From BOG-1155 sp963717985 (GTDB lineage Bacteria; Desulfobacterota; Syntrophorhabdia; Syntrophorhabdales; WCHB1-27): a stretch of DNA of 64,000 nucleotides. Each line of letters opens with the position of its first letter. The stretch's first letter is position 1. Made by a program: the position numbers and the translations under genes. The notes below the pieces were generated by a model. The model was not told the DNA's origin. It saw only the letters and a list, made by a program, of their open reading frames with translations, and did no database searches. Shown here piece after piece: positions 9,662 through 18,822 of the stretch. The stretch covers positions 496,001 through 560,000 of the forward strand of contig CAVQYC010000005.1 in assembly GCA_963717985.1 (NCBI GenBank), read 5' to 3'.

Positions 9662-11215
9662 ATGAGCATGCGCGACTACCATAAGGAAATAGTGGCAATT
9701 CTTGATTTCGGGTCCCAGTACACGCAGTTGATTGCGAGAAAAGTGCGGGAGCTGAAGGTCTACTGCGAGATATTCCCGTACAATGCGGACATCGAAAAGT
9801 TGAGGTCTTTGAACCCCCTGGGGATAATTCTCTCGGGAGGTCCACGGAGCGTCACGGAAGCGGATGCTCCCGCATGCGACCCTGCCATATTCGATCTAGG
9901 TGTACCGATCCTCGGTATTTGCTATGGGATCCAACTGATAGCCAAGCTTTATCAGGGTGAGGTCCAGCGATCGGACAAGCGGGAGTACGGCCGCGCCCAT
10001 ATTTATGTGGACAGGCCTGACGCCCTTCTGGAAGGCATTGAAGACGGCGATATCATCTGGATGAGCCACGGCGACAGCATCATGACGATGCCTTCCGGCT
10101 TCCTGGCCCTCGCCCACTCGGAGAATTCTCCTTATGCGGCTATCAGGAACGAGAGCGGGACTATCTACGGCGTGCAGTTCCATCCCGAGGTCCACCATAC
10201 CCCTAAAGGCAAAGTCATCCTCAAAAACTTTCTCCACAAGATTTGCAAGGCAAAAGGTCTTTTCTCTACGGCTTCTTTCATTGAGATGACGACGCGGAAG
10301 ATCCGCGCCCAGGTCGGCGACGGCAAAGTGGTATGCGCGCTCAGCGGAGGCGTCGACTCGTCGGTTGTGGCGACCCTCGTCCACAGGGCGATAGGCGACA
10401 GGCTCACCTGCGTCTTCGTGAACAACGGCGTGCTCAGGAAGAACGAAGGGCAGGAAGTGCTCGATCTGTTCAAAGATCGGCTGCACCTGAACTTGCGCTA
10501 TGTGGACGGGTCGGAAAGGTTCCTTGCCGCATTGCGCGGCGTCAGAGACCCGGAGAGAAAGCGAAAGATCATCGGAAGGCTCTTTATCAAAGTCTTCGAA
10601 GAAGAGGCAGCCGGCCTTGGCGACGTGCGGTATCTCGCACAGGGGACACTCTATCCCGACGTCATCGAAAGCGTCTCGTTCAAAGGCCCTTCCGCGACGA
10701 TCAAGAGCCACCACAATGTCGGCGGTCTCCCCAAACGGATGAAGCTGAAGCTTATCGAGCCCCTCAGGGAGCTCTTCAAGGACGAGGTGCGCGTCGTCGG
10801 AAGGGAGCTTGGCCTTCCGGACTATGTGGTCCTGAGACAGCCCTTCCCCGGTCCGGGCCTCGCCATCAGGATGATCGGGGAAGTCACGAAGGAGCGGGTC
10901 GCGATGCTTCAGGAAGCGGACCACATCATTCGGGAGGAGATCGAAAGGAAGAAGACTTTCGGCCACATCTGGCAGTCCTTCGCGATCCTGATCCCCATCA
11001 AGACCGTGGGAGTGATGGGAGACGAACGCACCTACGCGCACGCAATCGCAGTGCGAGCCGTGGAGAGTGAAGACGGCATGACCGCGGACTGGGCAAGAAT
11101 ACCCTACGACGTGCTCGACCTTATCTCCCGCAGGATCATCAACGAGGTCCCCGGAGTAAACCGCGTGGTCCTCGACATATCGTCGAAGCCGCCAAGCACC
11201 ATAGAATGGGAATAG
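9662..11215 (+). CDS. guaA: GMP synthase (glutamine-hydrolysing)
   Basis: Converts XMP to GMP with ATP and glutamine. The N-terminal class I amidotransferase domain shows the nucleophile elbow GICYGIQ (Cys87) and the QFHPEV His/Glu pair; the ATP pyrophosphatase domain has the P-loop LSGGVDSSV near residue 230; the C-terminal dimerisation domain ends in the typical KPPSTIEWE. At 517 residues it is full length. It lies directly behind guaB and one base ahead of dnaE, so the purine genes and the replicative polymerase appear co-transcribed. Confidence 0.97.
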   Translation: MSMRDYHKEIVAILDFGSQYTQLIARKVRELKVYCEIFPYNADIEKLRSLNPLGIILSGGPRSVTEADAPACDPAIFDLGVPILGICYGIQLIAKLYQGEVQRSDKREYGRAHIYVDRPDALLEGIEDGDIIWMSHGDSIMTMPSGFLALAHSENSPYAAIRNESGTIYGVQFHPEVHHTPKGKVILKNFLHKICKAKGLFSTASFIEMTTRKIRAQVGDGKVVCALSGGVDSSVVATLVHRAIGDRLTCVFVNNGVLRKNEGQEVLDLFKDRLHLNLRYVDGSERFLAALRGVRDPERKRKIIGRLFIKVFEEEAAGLGDVRYLAQGTLYPDVIESVSFKGPSATIKSHHNVGGLPKRMKLKLIEPLRELFKDEVRVVGRELGLPDYVVLRQPFPGPGLAIRMIGEVTKERVAMLQEADHIIREEIERKKTFGHIWQSFAILIPIKTVGVMGDERTYAHAIAVRAVESEDGMTADWARIPYDVLDLISRRIINEVPGVNRVVLDISSKPPSTIEWE

Positions 11216-11216
11216 G

Positions 11217-14200
11217 TTGAGCGAATTCGTCCATCTCCACCTGCACACGCAGTTCAGCCTCCTCGACGGCGCCATCCGTTTCGAGCCGCTTTTCGAGCTG
11301 GCGCGCTCGTACAACATGCCGGCATGCGCTATCACCGATCATGGGAACATGTTCGGGGTGGTCGATTTTTACTTTGCTGCCCGTTCTGCGGGCGTAAAGC
11401 CGATTATCGGCTGCGAGGCGTATATAGCGCCCAGGTCGCGCACCGACAAAGAACGGCACGAAGACAACGCCTGCCACGTGGTGCTCCTCGCTCTCAACAA
11501 TGAGGGGTACTACAACCTCATGAAGCTGATCAGCATCGCCAATATGGAGGGTTTTTACTATGCGCCCCGCATCGACAAGGAGATACTCAGGCGATACAAC
11601 GCCGGCCTTGTCTGCATGACGGCGTGCCTTAAGGGACAGATACCCCAGGCGATCCTGAAGGAAGACGAAAACGGCCTGAAGACACACATGGAGGATTATC
11701 TCTCCATATTCGGGGATCGGCTCTACCTGGAGCTGCAGGACAATGGCATGCCCGAGCAGAAAAAGGTGAACGAGGGCCTCGTGCGCCTCGCGGGGCAGTA
11801 CAATGTGCCCCTGGTCGCAACGAACGACTGCCACTATCTCAGAAAGCGGGAGGCAAGGGCGCACGAGCTGCTGCTCTGCATCCAGACAGGCAAGAAGATC
11901 AGCGATACGGACCGGCTCAAGCTCTCAACCGATGAATTCTACTTCAAATCGCCCGATGAGATGGTGTCTGCCTTCGCCGGCTATCCCCAGGCCATCTCCA
12001 ATACCCTCCGCATCGCCGAGATGTGCGACGTCACCATTCAAACCGGCGTCTACCACTTCCCCGCCTTGAACCTGCCGGGGAACAAAGGCCCGGAAGAGCA
12101 CTTCGAGGAGCTTTGTCTCGCGGGTTTCGAGAAGAAGACACAAAGGGTCGCGTCGAGCTACGCGGAGTTCACGGACGAGCTGCGAGAGAAGTACAAGGCC
12201 AGACTGGCATACGAAATGGAGGTCATCAGGTCCACCGGTTTTGCCAGCTATTTTCTCATCGTCGCCGATTTTATCGGCTATGCGAAATCGCACGATATAC
12301 CGGTCGGGCCGGGCAGGGGCTCGGCCGCGGGCAGCCTGGTCGCCTTTTCTCTCGATATCACGAACGTCGACCCTATCAAATACGACCTCCTCTTCGAGCG
12401 GTTTCTCAACCCGGAGCGGATCAGCATGCCCGATATCGACGTGGACTTCTGTTTCGAAAAACGGGAGCGCGTCATCGAGTACGTGACCAATAAGTACGGG
12501 AAGGACAACGTAGCCCAGATCATTACCTTCGGCACGATGAAATCGAAGGCGGCCGTCAGGGACGTGGGAAGGGCCCTCGGCATCCCTTATGCAAACGTCG
12601 ACCAGATAGCAAAGCTGATACCCGCGACGCTCGATATAAGCATCGAGCAGGCCATGAATGATGAGCCGAGACTGAAAGAGCTTTATGAGAAGGACGGGAC
12701 CGTCAAGGAGCTGATCGACAACGCCATGGTGCTCGAGCGGCTTGCGCGCCACGCGTCGACCCACGCGGCCGGGATCGTCATATCGAACAAGCCGCTCATG
12801 GAATACGTGCCTCTCTACCGCGGTCAGAAGGGTGAGACCGTCACCCAGTACGCCATGAAGACCATCGAGAAGATAGGCCTGGTCAAGTTCGACCTCCTTG
12901 GTCTCAAGACCCTTACCATCATCGATAATGTCATCAAGATGCTGCAGGCTGGCGGTGTGGAGCTGGACATCAACAATCTCCCCCTCGACGACGTGGAAAC
13001 CTATCAGCTCCTCGCTTCGGGCAATACCTCGGGCGTGTTCCAGCTTGAAAGCAGGGGCATGAGGGAGCTTCTCACGCGCCTGAAGCCCTCCCGGTTCGAG
13101 GATATCATCGCCCTTAACGCCCTCTACCGGCCCGGCCCTCTGGGGAGCGGGATGATCGACGATTTTATCAAGAGGAAGCATAACCCGGCGCTCGTCAAGT
13201 ACGAGACGCCTCTCCTGAAAGAGGCCCTGGAGGAGACGTACGGGGTTATCGTCTATCAGGAACAGATCATGAAGATCGCTTCCTCGCTTGCCAATTTTAC
13301 CAAGGGTGAGGCGGATGCGCTGAGAAAGGCGATTAGCAAGAAGGTGCCCGAGCAGTTGGAATCCTACAGGGAGCAGTTCAAGCAGGGATGCGCGGCGAAT
13401 GGCGTAAAGGTTGAGGCCGCCACGCGGATCTATGATGTCATCCTGCGGTTCGGCCAGTACGGCTTCAATAAGTCGCACAGCGCCGCTTACGCCCTCGTGG
13501 CCTACCAGACGGCCTATCTGAAGACGCACCACTACCTGCCCTTCATGGCGGCAATCCTGACGAACGAAGTGAATGACACGGATAGTCTGATCAAGTATAT
13601 TACGGAGTGCAGGGAAAACGGGGTAGTTATCTTGCCGCCCGACGTTAACGAGAGCGCGAAAGTCTTTACCATAGTGGGAGATAAGATAAGATACGGACTG
13701 CTCGGCATAAAAGGTGTAGGGGAAGCGGCCCTTGACAGCATCCTCACCGCACGGGAGGAGTGCGGAGGCTTTACCTCGTTCATCCATTTTTGCAGCCTCG
13801 TCGATTCGAGGAAGGTGAACAAGAAGGTCGTGGAGTGCCTCATAAAGGCAGGCGCCTTCGACAGCATGGGTCTGAAAAGGTCCCAGCTTTTTGCGCTCGT
13901 GCAGGACAAATGGGACAGGCTCTCGAAAAAGAACGGCAAGAACACCCAACAGATGGATTTTTTCGGAGCGGACACCTTTGCGCCGAAAGAAGAAGAGATC
14001 CCCGACACGGAGGAGCTCGACCGCGCGGAGATACTGAAAGGAGAAAAAGAGGCGTTGGGCTTCTTTTTCAGCCAGCATCCTCTTTCGGCGTATCAGCATA
14101 TCATTTCCCAGATCACCCCCCTCGACACGAACAGCATAAAGGAAACGGAGACGAGCGACGATGTGACGATCGTCGGCATCGTAAACGGGTGCAAGGAGAT

Positions 14201-14654
14201 TACCACGAAGAGGGGGGACCGCATGGCGACCATCACCCTCGAAGATACGAAGGGCATTATAGAGGCGATCGTCTTCCCCGATCTTTTCTCGAAAAACCTC
14301 CTCATCATCAAGAGCGACAGCCCCCTGGTGGTCACCGGGTCTCCCGAGAGGACCGAGGACGGGACAACCCGCATCAGGGCAAAGAGCATCACGCCGTTGC
14401 AAGAGATCCAGAACGAGCTGGAAAAGATGGTGCGCATAAAGATCGATTGCAGCGTTTTTAAGAAGGACCACTTACGGAAACTGAGGGACATCCTCGTCAA
14501 CATCAAGGGGGATTCACGGGTCTCTCTTGAATTTGTCCAAAATGGCGACCGAAGGGTGTTTCTCGTTCCCGAGGTGCGTATTGACGCGGGGAAGAGCGCA
14601 ACGATCGGGAAATATTTCGAAACCGGCCTGGATATCGAGGTAGCGAGAGGATGA
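11217..14654 (+). CDS. dnaE: DNA polymerase III alpha subunit
   Basis: Replicative polymerase catalytic subunit, 1145 aa. It begins with the PHP domain (HLHLHTQFSLLDGA), has the polymerase active-site PDIDVDF near residue 405, the GRGSAAGSLV palm motif, helix-hairpin-helix segments around 830, and a C-terminal OB fold. The start is a TTG at 11217, one base after the guaA stop; a downstream ATG would remove the PHP histidines, so TTG is well supported and probably works by coupling. It ends in an ATGA overlap with accA. Confidence 0.96.
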   Translation: MSEFVHLHLHTQFSLLDGAIRFEPLFELARSYNMPACAITDHGNMFGVVDFYFAARSAGVKPIIGCEAYIAPRSRTDKERHEDNACHVVLLALNNEGYYNLMKLISIANMEGFYYAPRIDKEILRRYNAGLVCMTACLKGQIPQAILKEDENGLKTHMEDYLSIFGDRLYLELQDNGMPEQKKVNEGLVRLAGQYNVPLVATNDCHYLRKREARAHELLLCIQTGKKISDTDRLKLSTDEFYFKSPDEMVSAFAGYPQAISNTLRIAEMCDVTIQTGVYHFPALNLPGNKGPEEHFEELCLAGFEKKTQRVASSYAEFTDELREKYKARLAYEMEVIRSTGFASYFLIVADFIGYAKSHDIPVGPGRGSAAGSLVAFSLDITNVDPIKYDLLFERFLNPERISMPDIDVDFCFEKRERVIEYVTNKYGKDNVAQIITFGTMKSKAAVRDVGRALGIPYANVDQIAKLIPATLDISIEQAMNDEPRLKELYEKDGTVKELIDNAMVLERLARHASTHAAGIVISNKPLMEYVPLYRGQKGETVTQYAMKTIEKIGLVKFDLLGLKTLTIIDNVIKMLQAGGVELDINNLPLDDVETYQLLASGNTSGVFQLESRGMRELLTRLKPSRFEDIIALNALYRPGPLGSGMIDDFIKRKHNPALVKYETPLLKEALEETYGVIVYQEQIMKIASSLANFTKGEADALRKAISKKVPEQLESYREQFKQGCAANGVKVEAATRIYDVILRFGQYGFNKSHSAAYALVAYQTAYLKTHHYLPFMAAILTNEVNDTDSLIKYITECRENGVVILPPDVNESAKVFTIVGDKIRYGLLGIKGVGEAALDSILTAREECGGFTSFIHFCSLVDSRKVNKKVVECLIKAGAFDSMGLKRSQLFALVQDKWDRLSKKNGKNTQQMDFFGADTFAPKEEEIPDTEELDRAEILKGEKEALGFFFSQHPLSAYQHIISQITPLDTNSIKETETSDDVTIVGIVNGCKEITTKRGDRMATITLEDTKGIIEAIVFPDLFSKNLLIIKSDSPLVVTGSPERTEDGTTRIRAKSITPLQEIQNELEKMVRIKIDCSVFKKDHLRKLRDILVNIKGDSRVSLEFVQNGDRRVFLVPEVRIDAGKSATIGKYFETGLDIEVARG

Positions 14655-15619
14655 AGCGATATTATCTGGATTTCGAAAAAAAGCTCGAGCCCCTTGAGCG
14701 CAGAATAGAAGAGATAAAGAAGTTTCACGACGTAAAGGAGGCCCACTACGCGAAGGAGATGGATGGGCTGCTCAAGAAGGTCTCGAAGGCGGAGAAAGAG
14801 ATTTACGGCGATCTGAGCAACTGGCAGCGGTGCCAGCTCTCACGCCATCTGAACCGTCCCCATACGTTGGATTATATCCAGAACCTGTGCACCGATTTTA
14901 TCGAGATCCACGGCGATCGGAGGTTCAGAGACGACCCCGCCGTGGTAACCGGTTTCGCCCGGTTCAACGGCATAAGCATCGCGGTTGCGGGACACCAGAA
15001 AGGCAACACCTTGAGCGAGATGGCGGCGAGGAACTTCGGCATGGCCAACCCGGAAGGGTACAGGAAGTCGATGAGACTGATGGAACTGGCCGATCGATGG
15101 CATAAGCCGCTTTTGACGTTCATCGATACACCGGGCGCCTTTCCCGGCGTGGGGGCCGAGGAACGTGGCCAGGCCGAGACTATCGCATCAAGCCTCCAGT
15201 TCATGTTTTCCCTTTCTATCCCGGTCATCTCGGTTGTGATCGGCGAGGGCGGAAGCGGTGGAGCTTTGGCCATAGGTGTGGGAAACAGGATCCTGATGAT
15301 GGAAAACGCGATTTACTCGGTTATCTCGCCTGAAGGCTGCGCAGCGATTCTCTGGAGAGACGGATCGAAAGGGCCTCTGGCCGCAGATACCCTCAAGCCT
15401 ACGGCTCAGGACCTTTACGCCCTGAAAGTAATCGACGAGATCACACCCGAGCCTTTCGGAGGGGCCCACAGGGACTGGCTCGCAACCTTCGAGGCCGTAT
15501 CATTGGTGATAGCGAAGCACCTCAAAGACCTGCAACAGATGTCCGGTGAAGACCTCATGCAGCAGAGGTATGAGAAATTCAGGCGGATGGGCGTATTCGA
15601 AGAAGTCATCAGTCATTAG
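14651..15619 (+). CDS. accA: Acetyl-CoA carboxylase carboxyltransferase subunit alpha
   Basis: Alpha subunit of the carboxyltransferase that moves CO2 from biotin to acetyl-CoA in fatty-acid synthesis. The 322-residue protein has the coiled N-terminal region (LDFEKKLEPLERRIEEIK), the crotonase-like core with TFIDTPGAFPG and the GEGGSGGALA oxyanion loop, and the ISPEGCAAILW segment. The ATG overlaps the dnaE stop, an arrangement (dnaE-accA) common in many bacteria. It is the last gene of the guaB-guaA-dnaE-accA run. Confidence 0.96.
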   Translation: MKRYYLDFEKKLEPLERRIEEIKKFHDVKEAHYAKEMDGLLKKVSKAEKEIYGDLSNWQRCQLSRHLNRPHTLDYIQNLCTDFIEIHGDRRFRDDPAVVTGFARFNGISIAVAGHQKGNTLSEMAARNFGMANPEGYRKSMRLMELADRWHKPLLTFIDTPGAFPGVGAEERGQAETIASSLQFMFSLSIPVISVVIGEGGSGGALAIGVGNRILMMENAIYSVISPEGCAAILWRDGSKGPLAADTLKPTAQDLYALKVIDEITPEPFGGAHRDWLATFEAVSLVIAKHLKDLQQMSGEDLMQQRYEKFRRMGVFEEVISH

Positions 15620-15624
15620 TCATC

Positions 15625-15764
15625 AGTCAGGAGTCAGGAGCGAGAATTAGAGTTGCGGTGGTACTCTAAGCTTTTTCTCCCCGTCTCCCCAACTCTTCTC
15701 ATGACCATGTCTCCCCGTCTCTTCTTTTCTCTCCTTTCTTTTCTTTCACTCCTGACTCCTGACT
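15625..15764. repeat. 16-bp inverted repeat around a pyrimidine-rich spacer
   Basis: AGTCAGGAGTCAGGAG at 15625-15640 is matched by its exact reverse complement at 15749-15764. The left arm is preceded by GTCATCAGTCATTAGTCATC, another short near-repeat. The spacer is unusually rich in C and T with two TCTCCCCGTCTC copies. It could be a dispersed repeat or a long weak stem behind accA; there is no T-run after it, so I do not call it a terminator. Confidence 0.5.
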
Positions 15765-15775
15765 CCTCCCCCGGG

Positions 15776-15804
15776 TTGACAAGGGGAGGGTGCGACATTA
15801 AATT
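15776..15804 (+). promoter_or_regulatory. Candidate sigma-70 promoter for the APC permease
   Basis: A perfect TTGACA (15776-15781), a 17-base spacer and TAAATT (15799-15804, four of six matches) lie about 40 bases upstream of the permease reading frame. Position and spacing fit a housekeeping promoter; it is not verified. Confidence 0.45.
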
Positions 15805-15842
15805 AGTATTTCAACCCACCAAGGGGAGAGTAGGGCGGCAAT

Positions 15843-17228
15843 TTGTTGTCAAGACGGCACATAAGATTGGTGGCACGGGAGGAAACGGAAGGGGAGCGCC
15901 GCTCCCGCAAGGATAGGTCGTCAAGGAACACTCTCACCGTCCCTCGCAGTGTGGCACTTATCGTGGGGATGGTGCTTGGGGCCGGCATCTTCAAGACACC
16001 CTCCCTTGTCGCGTCGCAATGTCAAAGCAATGCCGGTGTGTTGCTCCTCTGGCTTGCCGGAGGAGCGATTTCCCTCATCGGCGCCCTTTGTTACGCGGAA
16101 TTGGCTTCATCTTACCCCCACCCGGAAGGCGACTACTACTATCTTGAGCGCGCCTTCGGGGACGCACCGGCCTTCCTCTTCGCGTGGTCCCGCCTGGCCG
16201 TGATCCAGACCGGCTTGATCGCGATGTACGCATTCATCATAGGCGATTATGCCTCCGAGGTAGTAAGACTCGGTCCTTACTCGTCATCCGTCTATGCGGT
16301 CGGCGCTGTCGTTCTCCTCACTTTCGCCAACATAATGGGCGTCACCCAAGGCAAGTGGACGCGGATCATACTGACGTCGGCCGTCGGCCTCGGTCTGATA
16401 TCGCTAGTCATTTTTGGTGTCGCGGCCTCGCCGGACGGCCCCCGGACAGCCGGTGCAGTTGATGCCGGCGGGGCGAGCGGTGTGGGAATGGCGTTGATTT
16501 TCGTGCTCCTTACCTACGGGGGATGGAACAAGATCGCCTACTTCTCCTCGGAAGTCAGGAGGGCGCGGAAGCACATGACCCTGGCGCTCCTCTACGGGAT
16601 AGGCGCTGTCACGGCCATTTACGTGGCCCTCAATTATAGCCTGCTGAGGTCCCTCGGTCTTGCAGCGACCGCATCTTCGAGCGCGATCGCCTCTGATGTG
16701 ATGCGCGGCATCCTTGGTGAGGCAGGCGCTGTTTCCATGAGCGTGCTCGTCGTCTTCGTGGCCTTGGGCAGCATGAGCGCGGTTATTATCAGGGCGTCCC
16801 GGACAAATTATGCTTTCTGGCGGGCGTTTCCGCTTTTCGGTTTTCTCAGCCGATGGGATAAGGTGGTGAATGTACCGGGACTTCTTCTCCAGGGCGCGGC
16901 CGGCATCGCGCTGGTACTGATCGGCACGGGCGCACATCGCGGTTTCCCGATGATGGTGGAGTATACTGCACCGGCATTCTGGTTGTTCTTCCTGCTGGGC
17001 GGGCTCTCTTTGTTCGTGTTGCGGTGGAAGGAAAGGGCCATAGCAAGACCCTTCCGCGTACCCCTTTACCCGGCGACGCCGCTCATTTTTTGCGTTGCTT
17101 GCCTCTACATGCTCTATTCCAGCATCGTCTATACCGGAAAGGGCGGGTTGATCGGGGTCGGTGTCCTCCTGGCGGGCATCCCGCTTTTCCTGACCAATCG
17201 ATTGCTTGCCGTACAAGATGGAATGTGA
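15843..17228 (+). CDS. APC-superfamily amino acid permease
   Basis: Inner-membrane secondary transporter of amino acids or polyamines. Roughly twelve hydrophobic helices follow a basic N-terminus; the first carries VGMVLGAGIFKTPSL, the helix-1 signature of the amino acid-polyamine-organocation superfamily. The start is uncertain: the frame opens at a TTG (15843), and alternative TTG/GTG codons occur about nine codons later, all before the first helix; no strong ribosome site marks any of them. Length (up to 461 aa) is normal. It converges on the helicase gene. Substrate cannot be read from sequence. Confidence 0.85.
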   Translation: MLSRRHIRLVAREETEGERRSRKDRSSRNTLTVPRSVALIVGMVLGAGIFKTPSLVASQCQSNAGVLLLWLAGGAISLIGALCYAELASSYPHPEGDYYYLERAFGDAPAFLFAWSRLAVIQTGLIAMYAFIIGDYASEVVRLGPYSSSVYAVGAVVLLTFANIMGVTQGKWTRIILTSAVGLGLISLVIFGVAASPDGPRTAGAVDAGGASGVGMALIFVLLTYGGWNKIAYFSSEVRRARKHMTLALLYGIGAVTAIYVALNYSLLRSLGLAATASSSAIASDVMRGILGEAGAVSMSVLVVFVALGSMSAVIIRASRTNYAFWRAFPLFGFLSRWDKVVNVPGLLLQGAAGIALVLIGTGAHRGFPMMVEYTAPAFWLFFLLGGLSLFVLRWKERAIARPFRVPLYPATPLIFCVACLYMLYSSIVYTGKGGLIGVGVLLAGIPLFLTNRLLAVQDGM

Positions 17229-17293
17229 GGGAGGTTTTTTCCGGCTACCTCGAAGGGAAAGCACAAGGCAGCCGGATAGGGAGATATTACGAT

Positions 17294-18481
17294 CTAGGAG
17301 CGCCCTGCAAGACTTTCAGACTCGCGGGCGACTTCGGTGGTCTGTTTCCTCTTTTCATTGAGGCGAGGCGTTATCTGCCGCATTATCCTCGTTTTTGCCT
17401 TGTCCTGTATGTCCCGCAGCTTAGGAAGCTGATCCGGCAGGACCAGGGTGAAGGCCCGGCCGCCTTTTCCCATGCGCGCCGTTCTTCCGATTCTGTGCAC
17501 ATAATATTGCTCGTCCTGGGGCAGATCGTAGTTGATGACCGCCTCAATGTCGTCCACATCGATGCCTCGGGCGGCGACGTCGGTCGCCACGAGTATGCGG
17601 AGAAGTTTTTTGCGGAACTTCCCCATCGCGTGATCGCGGCGGGACTGGGTCATGTCCCCATGCAGGCTGTCGGCCATGTACCCTCTGCCCTGCAGGTCTT
17701 TGACGATCTGGTCAACCCGTCTTTTCGTATTGCAGAAGACAAGGGATGAGGTGGGTGTGTACGCGTCGATAAGCCGGCACAACACATCCAGCTTCATCCA
17801 CGGTTTTACCTCAAAGAAGGTCTGCTCTACTTCGGGCACCGTCACTTGTTCGCCGACCACGTTGACTACCACCGGATCTTTTTGAAATTTCCGGACAAGG
17901 TCCATGATCGACTGGGGCATCGTGGCGGAAAAGAGGAGCGTCTGGCGCCCTTCCGGCATGGCCCAGAGGATCGTCTTCATGTCGTCGACAAACCCCATAT
18001 CGAGCATCTTGTCCGCCTCATCGAGCACTACCATGCGGACCTTATCAAACCGGAGCGTGCCCCTCTGCATATGGTCCATGACGCGTCCCGGCGTCCCAAC
18101 GATGATCCGCGCGCCTCTCTTCAGGCTGCTTAACTGCTTCTGTATGGGTTGTCCACCGTAGACAGGCACTATGTGCAGGTCTCTTCTGTATTTTGCAAGC
18201 CTCATCAGCTCCTCGGCGACCTGCACCGCAAGCTCCCTCGTGGGGCAGAGGATGACCGCTTCCGGACTAATCCCTTTTCGCGGAAGCATCTCAATAAGGG
18301 GAAGGCCAAAGGCAAGGGTTTTACCGGTGCCTGTCTGTGCCTGACCGATCACGTCTTTTCCCTCTAGTATGAGAGGAATTGACTCGGACTGAATCGGGGT
18401 CAGCGTCTCAAATCCCATGTCCACCACTGCCTTTTGCATCTCCTTCGATAGATCCAACTCGTCAAACCTTGTGTTTTGCAT
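17294..18481 (-). CDS. DEAD-box RNA helicase
   Basis: ATP-dependent RNA helicase, 395 aa. Visible motifs in order: Q motif (GFETLTPIQSESIP), Walker A AQTGTGKT, PTRELA, TPGR, DEAD, SAT, and HRIGRTAR in the second RecA domain. The tail after about 365 is short and basic, closer to RhlE/SrmB-type proteins than to long DeaD/CsdA. The start at 18481 is set by AGGAGAGCT just upstream; an in-frame ATG 24 codons earlier has no such site. It faces the APC permease tail to tail and is divergent from hemL. Likely roles are ribosome assembly or RNA turnover in the cytoplasm. Confidence 0.93.
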   Translation of the reverse strand: MQNTRFDELDLSKEMQKAVVDMGFETLTPIQSESIPLILEGKDVIGQAQTGTGKTLAFGLPLIEMLPRKGISPEAVILCPTRELAVQVAEELMRLAKYRRDLHIVPVYGGQPIQKQLSSLKRGARIIVGTPGRVMDHMQRGTLRFDKVRMVVLDEADKMLDMGFVDDMKTILWAMPEGRQTLLFSATMPQSIMDLVRKFQKDPVVVNVVGEQVTVPEVEQTFFEVKPWMKLDVLCRLIDAYTPTSSLVFCNTKRRVDQIVKDLQGRGYMADSLHGDMTQSRRDHAMGKFRKKLLRILVATDVAARGIDVDDIEAVINYDLPQDEQYYVHRIGRTARMGKGGRAFTLVLPDQLPKLRDIQDKAKTRIMRQITPRLNEKRKQTTEVARESESLAGRS

Positions 18482-18822
18482 AGCTCTCCTTGAAATAGTT
18501 TCTGGCCGCTCCGTCCTGCCCGGCAATCGGCCATTCCATGAAGTTGAAGACAATGGGAAAGCTGAGAGGCTGAAAGTGGCAAAAGTAATATAGCATAGAA
18601 ATTCTCAAATTAGTAGTCGAATTAAAAAAGCGGAAAGAACCGGGTCTTATAAGTCCTTTTCGACCTATAAGTCCTATTCGAACCTGATCGCCATCCCCTT
18701 CGAAGGACCCTCGCGAATGCGCTTGCCTTGCAGATGGGGCACATTTTCCTTGAAAGCGGCCGTCCGCACAAGTAGAATTAAGGAGCTATGCAAAGAAGAA
18801 GATCGAAGGAGCTTAAGGAAGT
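18482..18822. other. Divergent intergenic region with a tandem near-repeat
   Basis: This 341-base region separates the helicase from hemL and must contain both promoters. It holds two copies of TATAAGTCCT, each followed within a few bases by TTCGA, at about 18648 and 18666, plus an AT-rich patch around 18600-18630. No convincing coding frame is present. The repeat could be an operator, but it also resembles dispersed intergenic repeats. Confidence 0.4.

Noticed and set aside
15620..15842. CRISPR-like short repeats (GTCATCAGTCA, GGAGTCAGGAG)
   Set aside because: Repeats are 8-16 bases, irregularly spaced and without unique spacers of constant length; no cas genes.
17229..17293. CCGGCT...AGCCGG pairing between the APC and helicase genes as a shared terminator
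   Set aside because: Six-base stem with a long loop and no T-run on the correct side of either strand.
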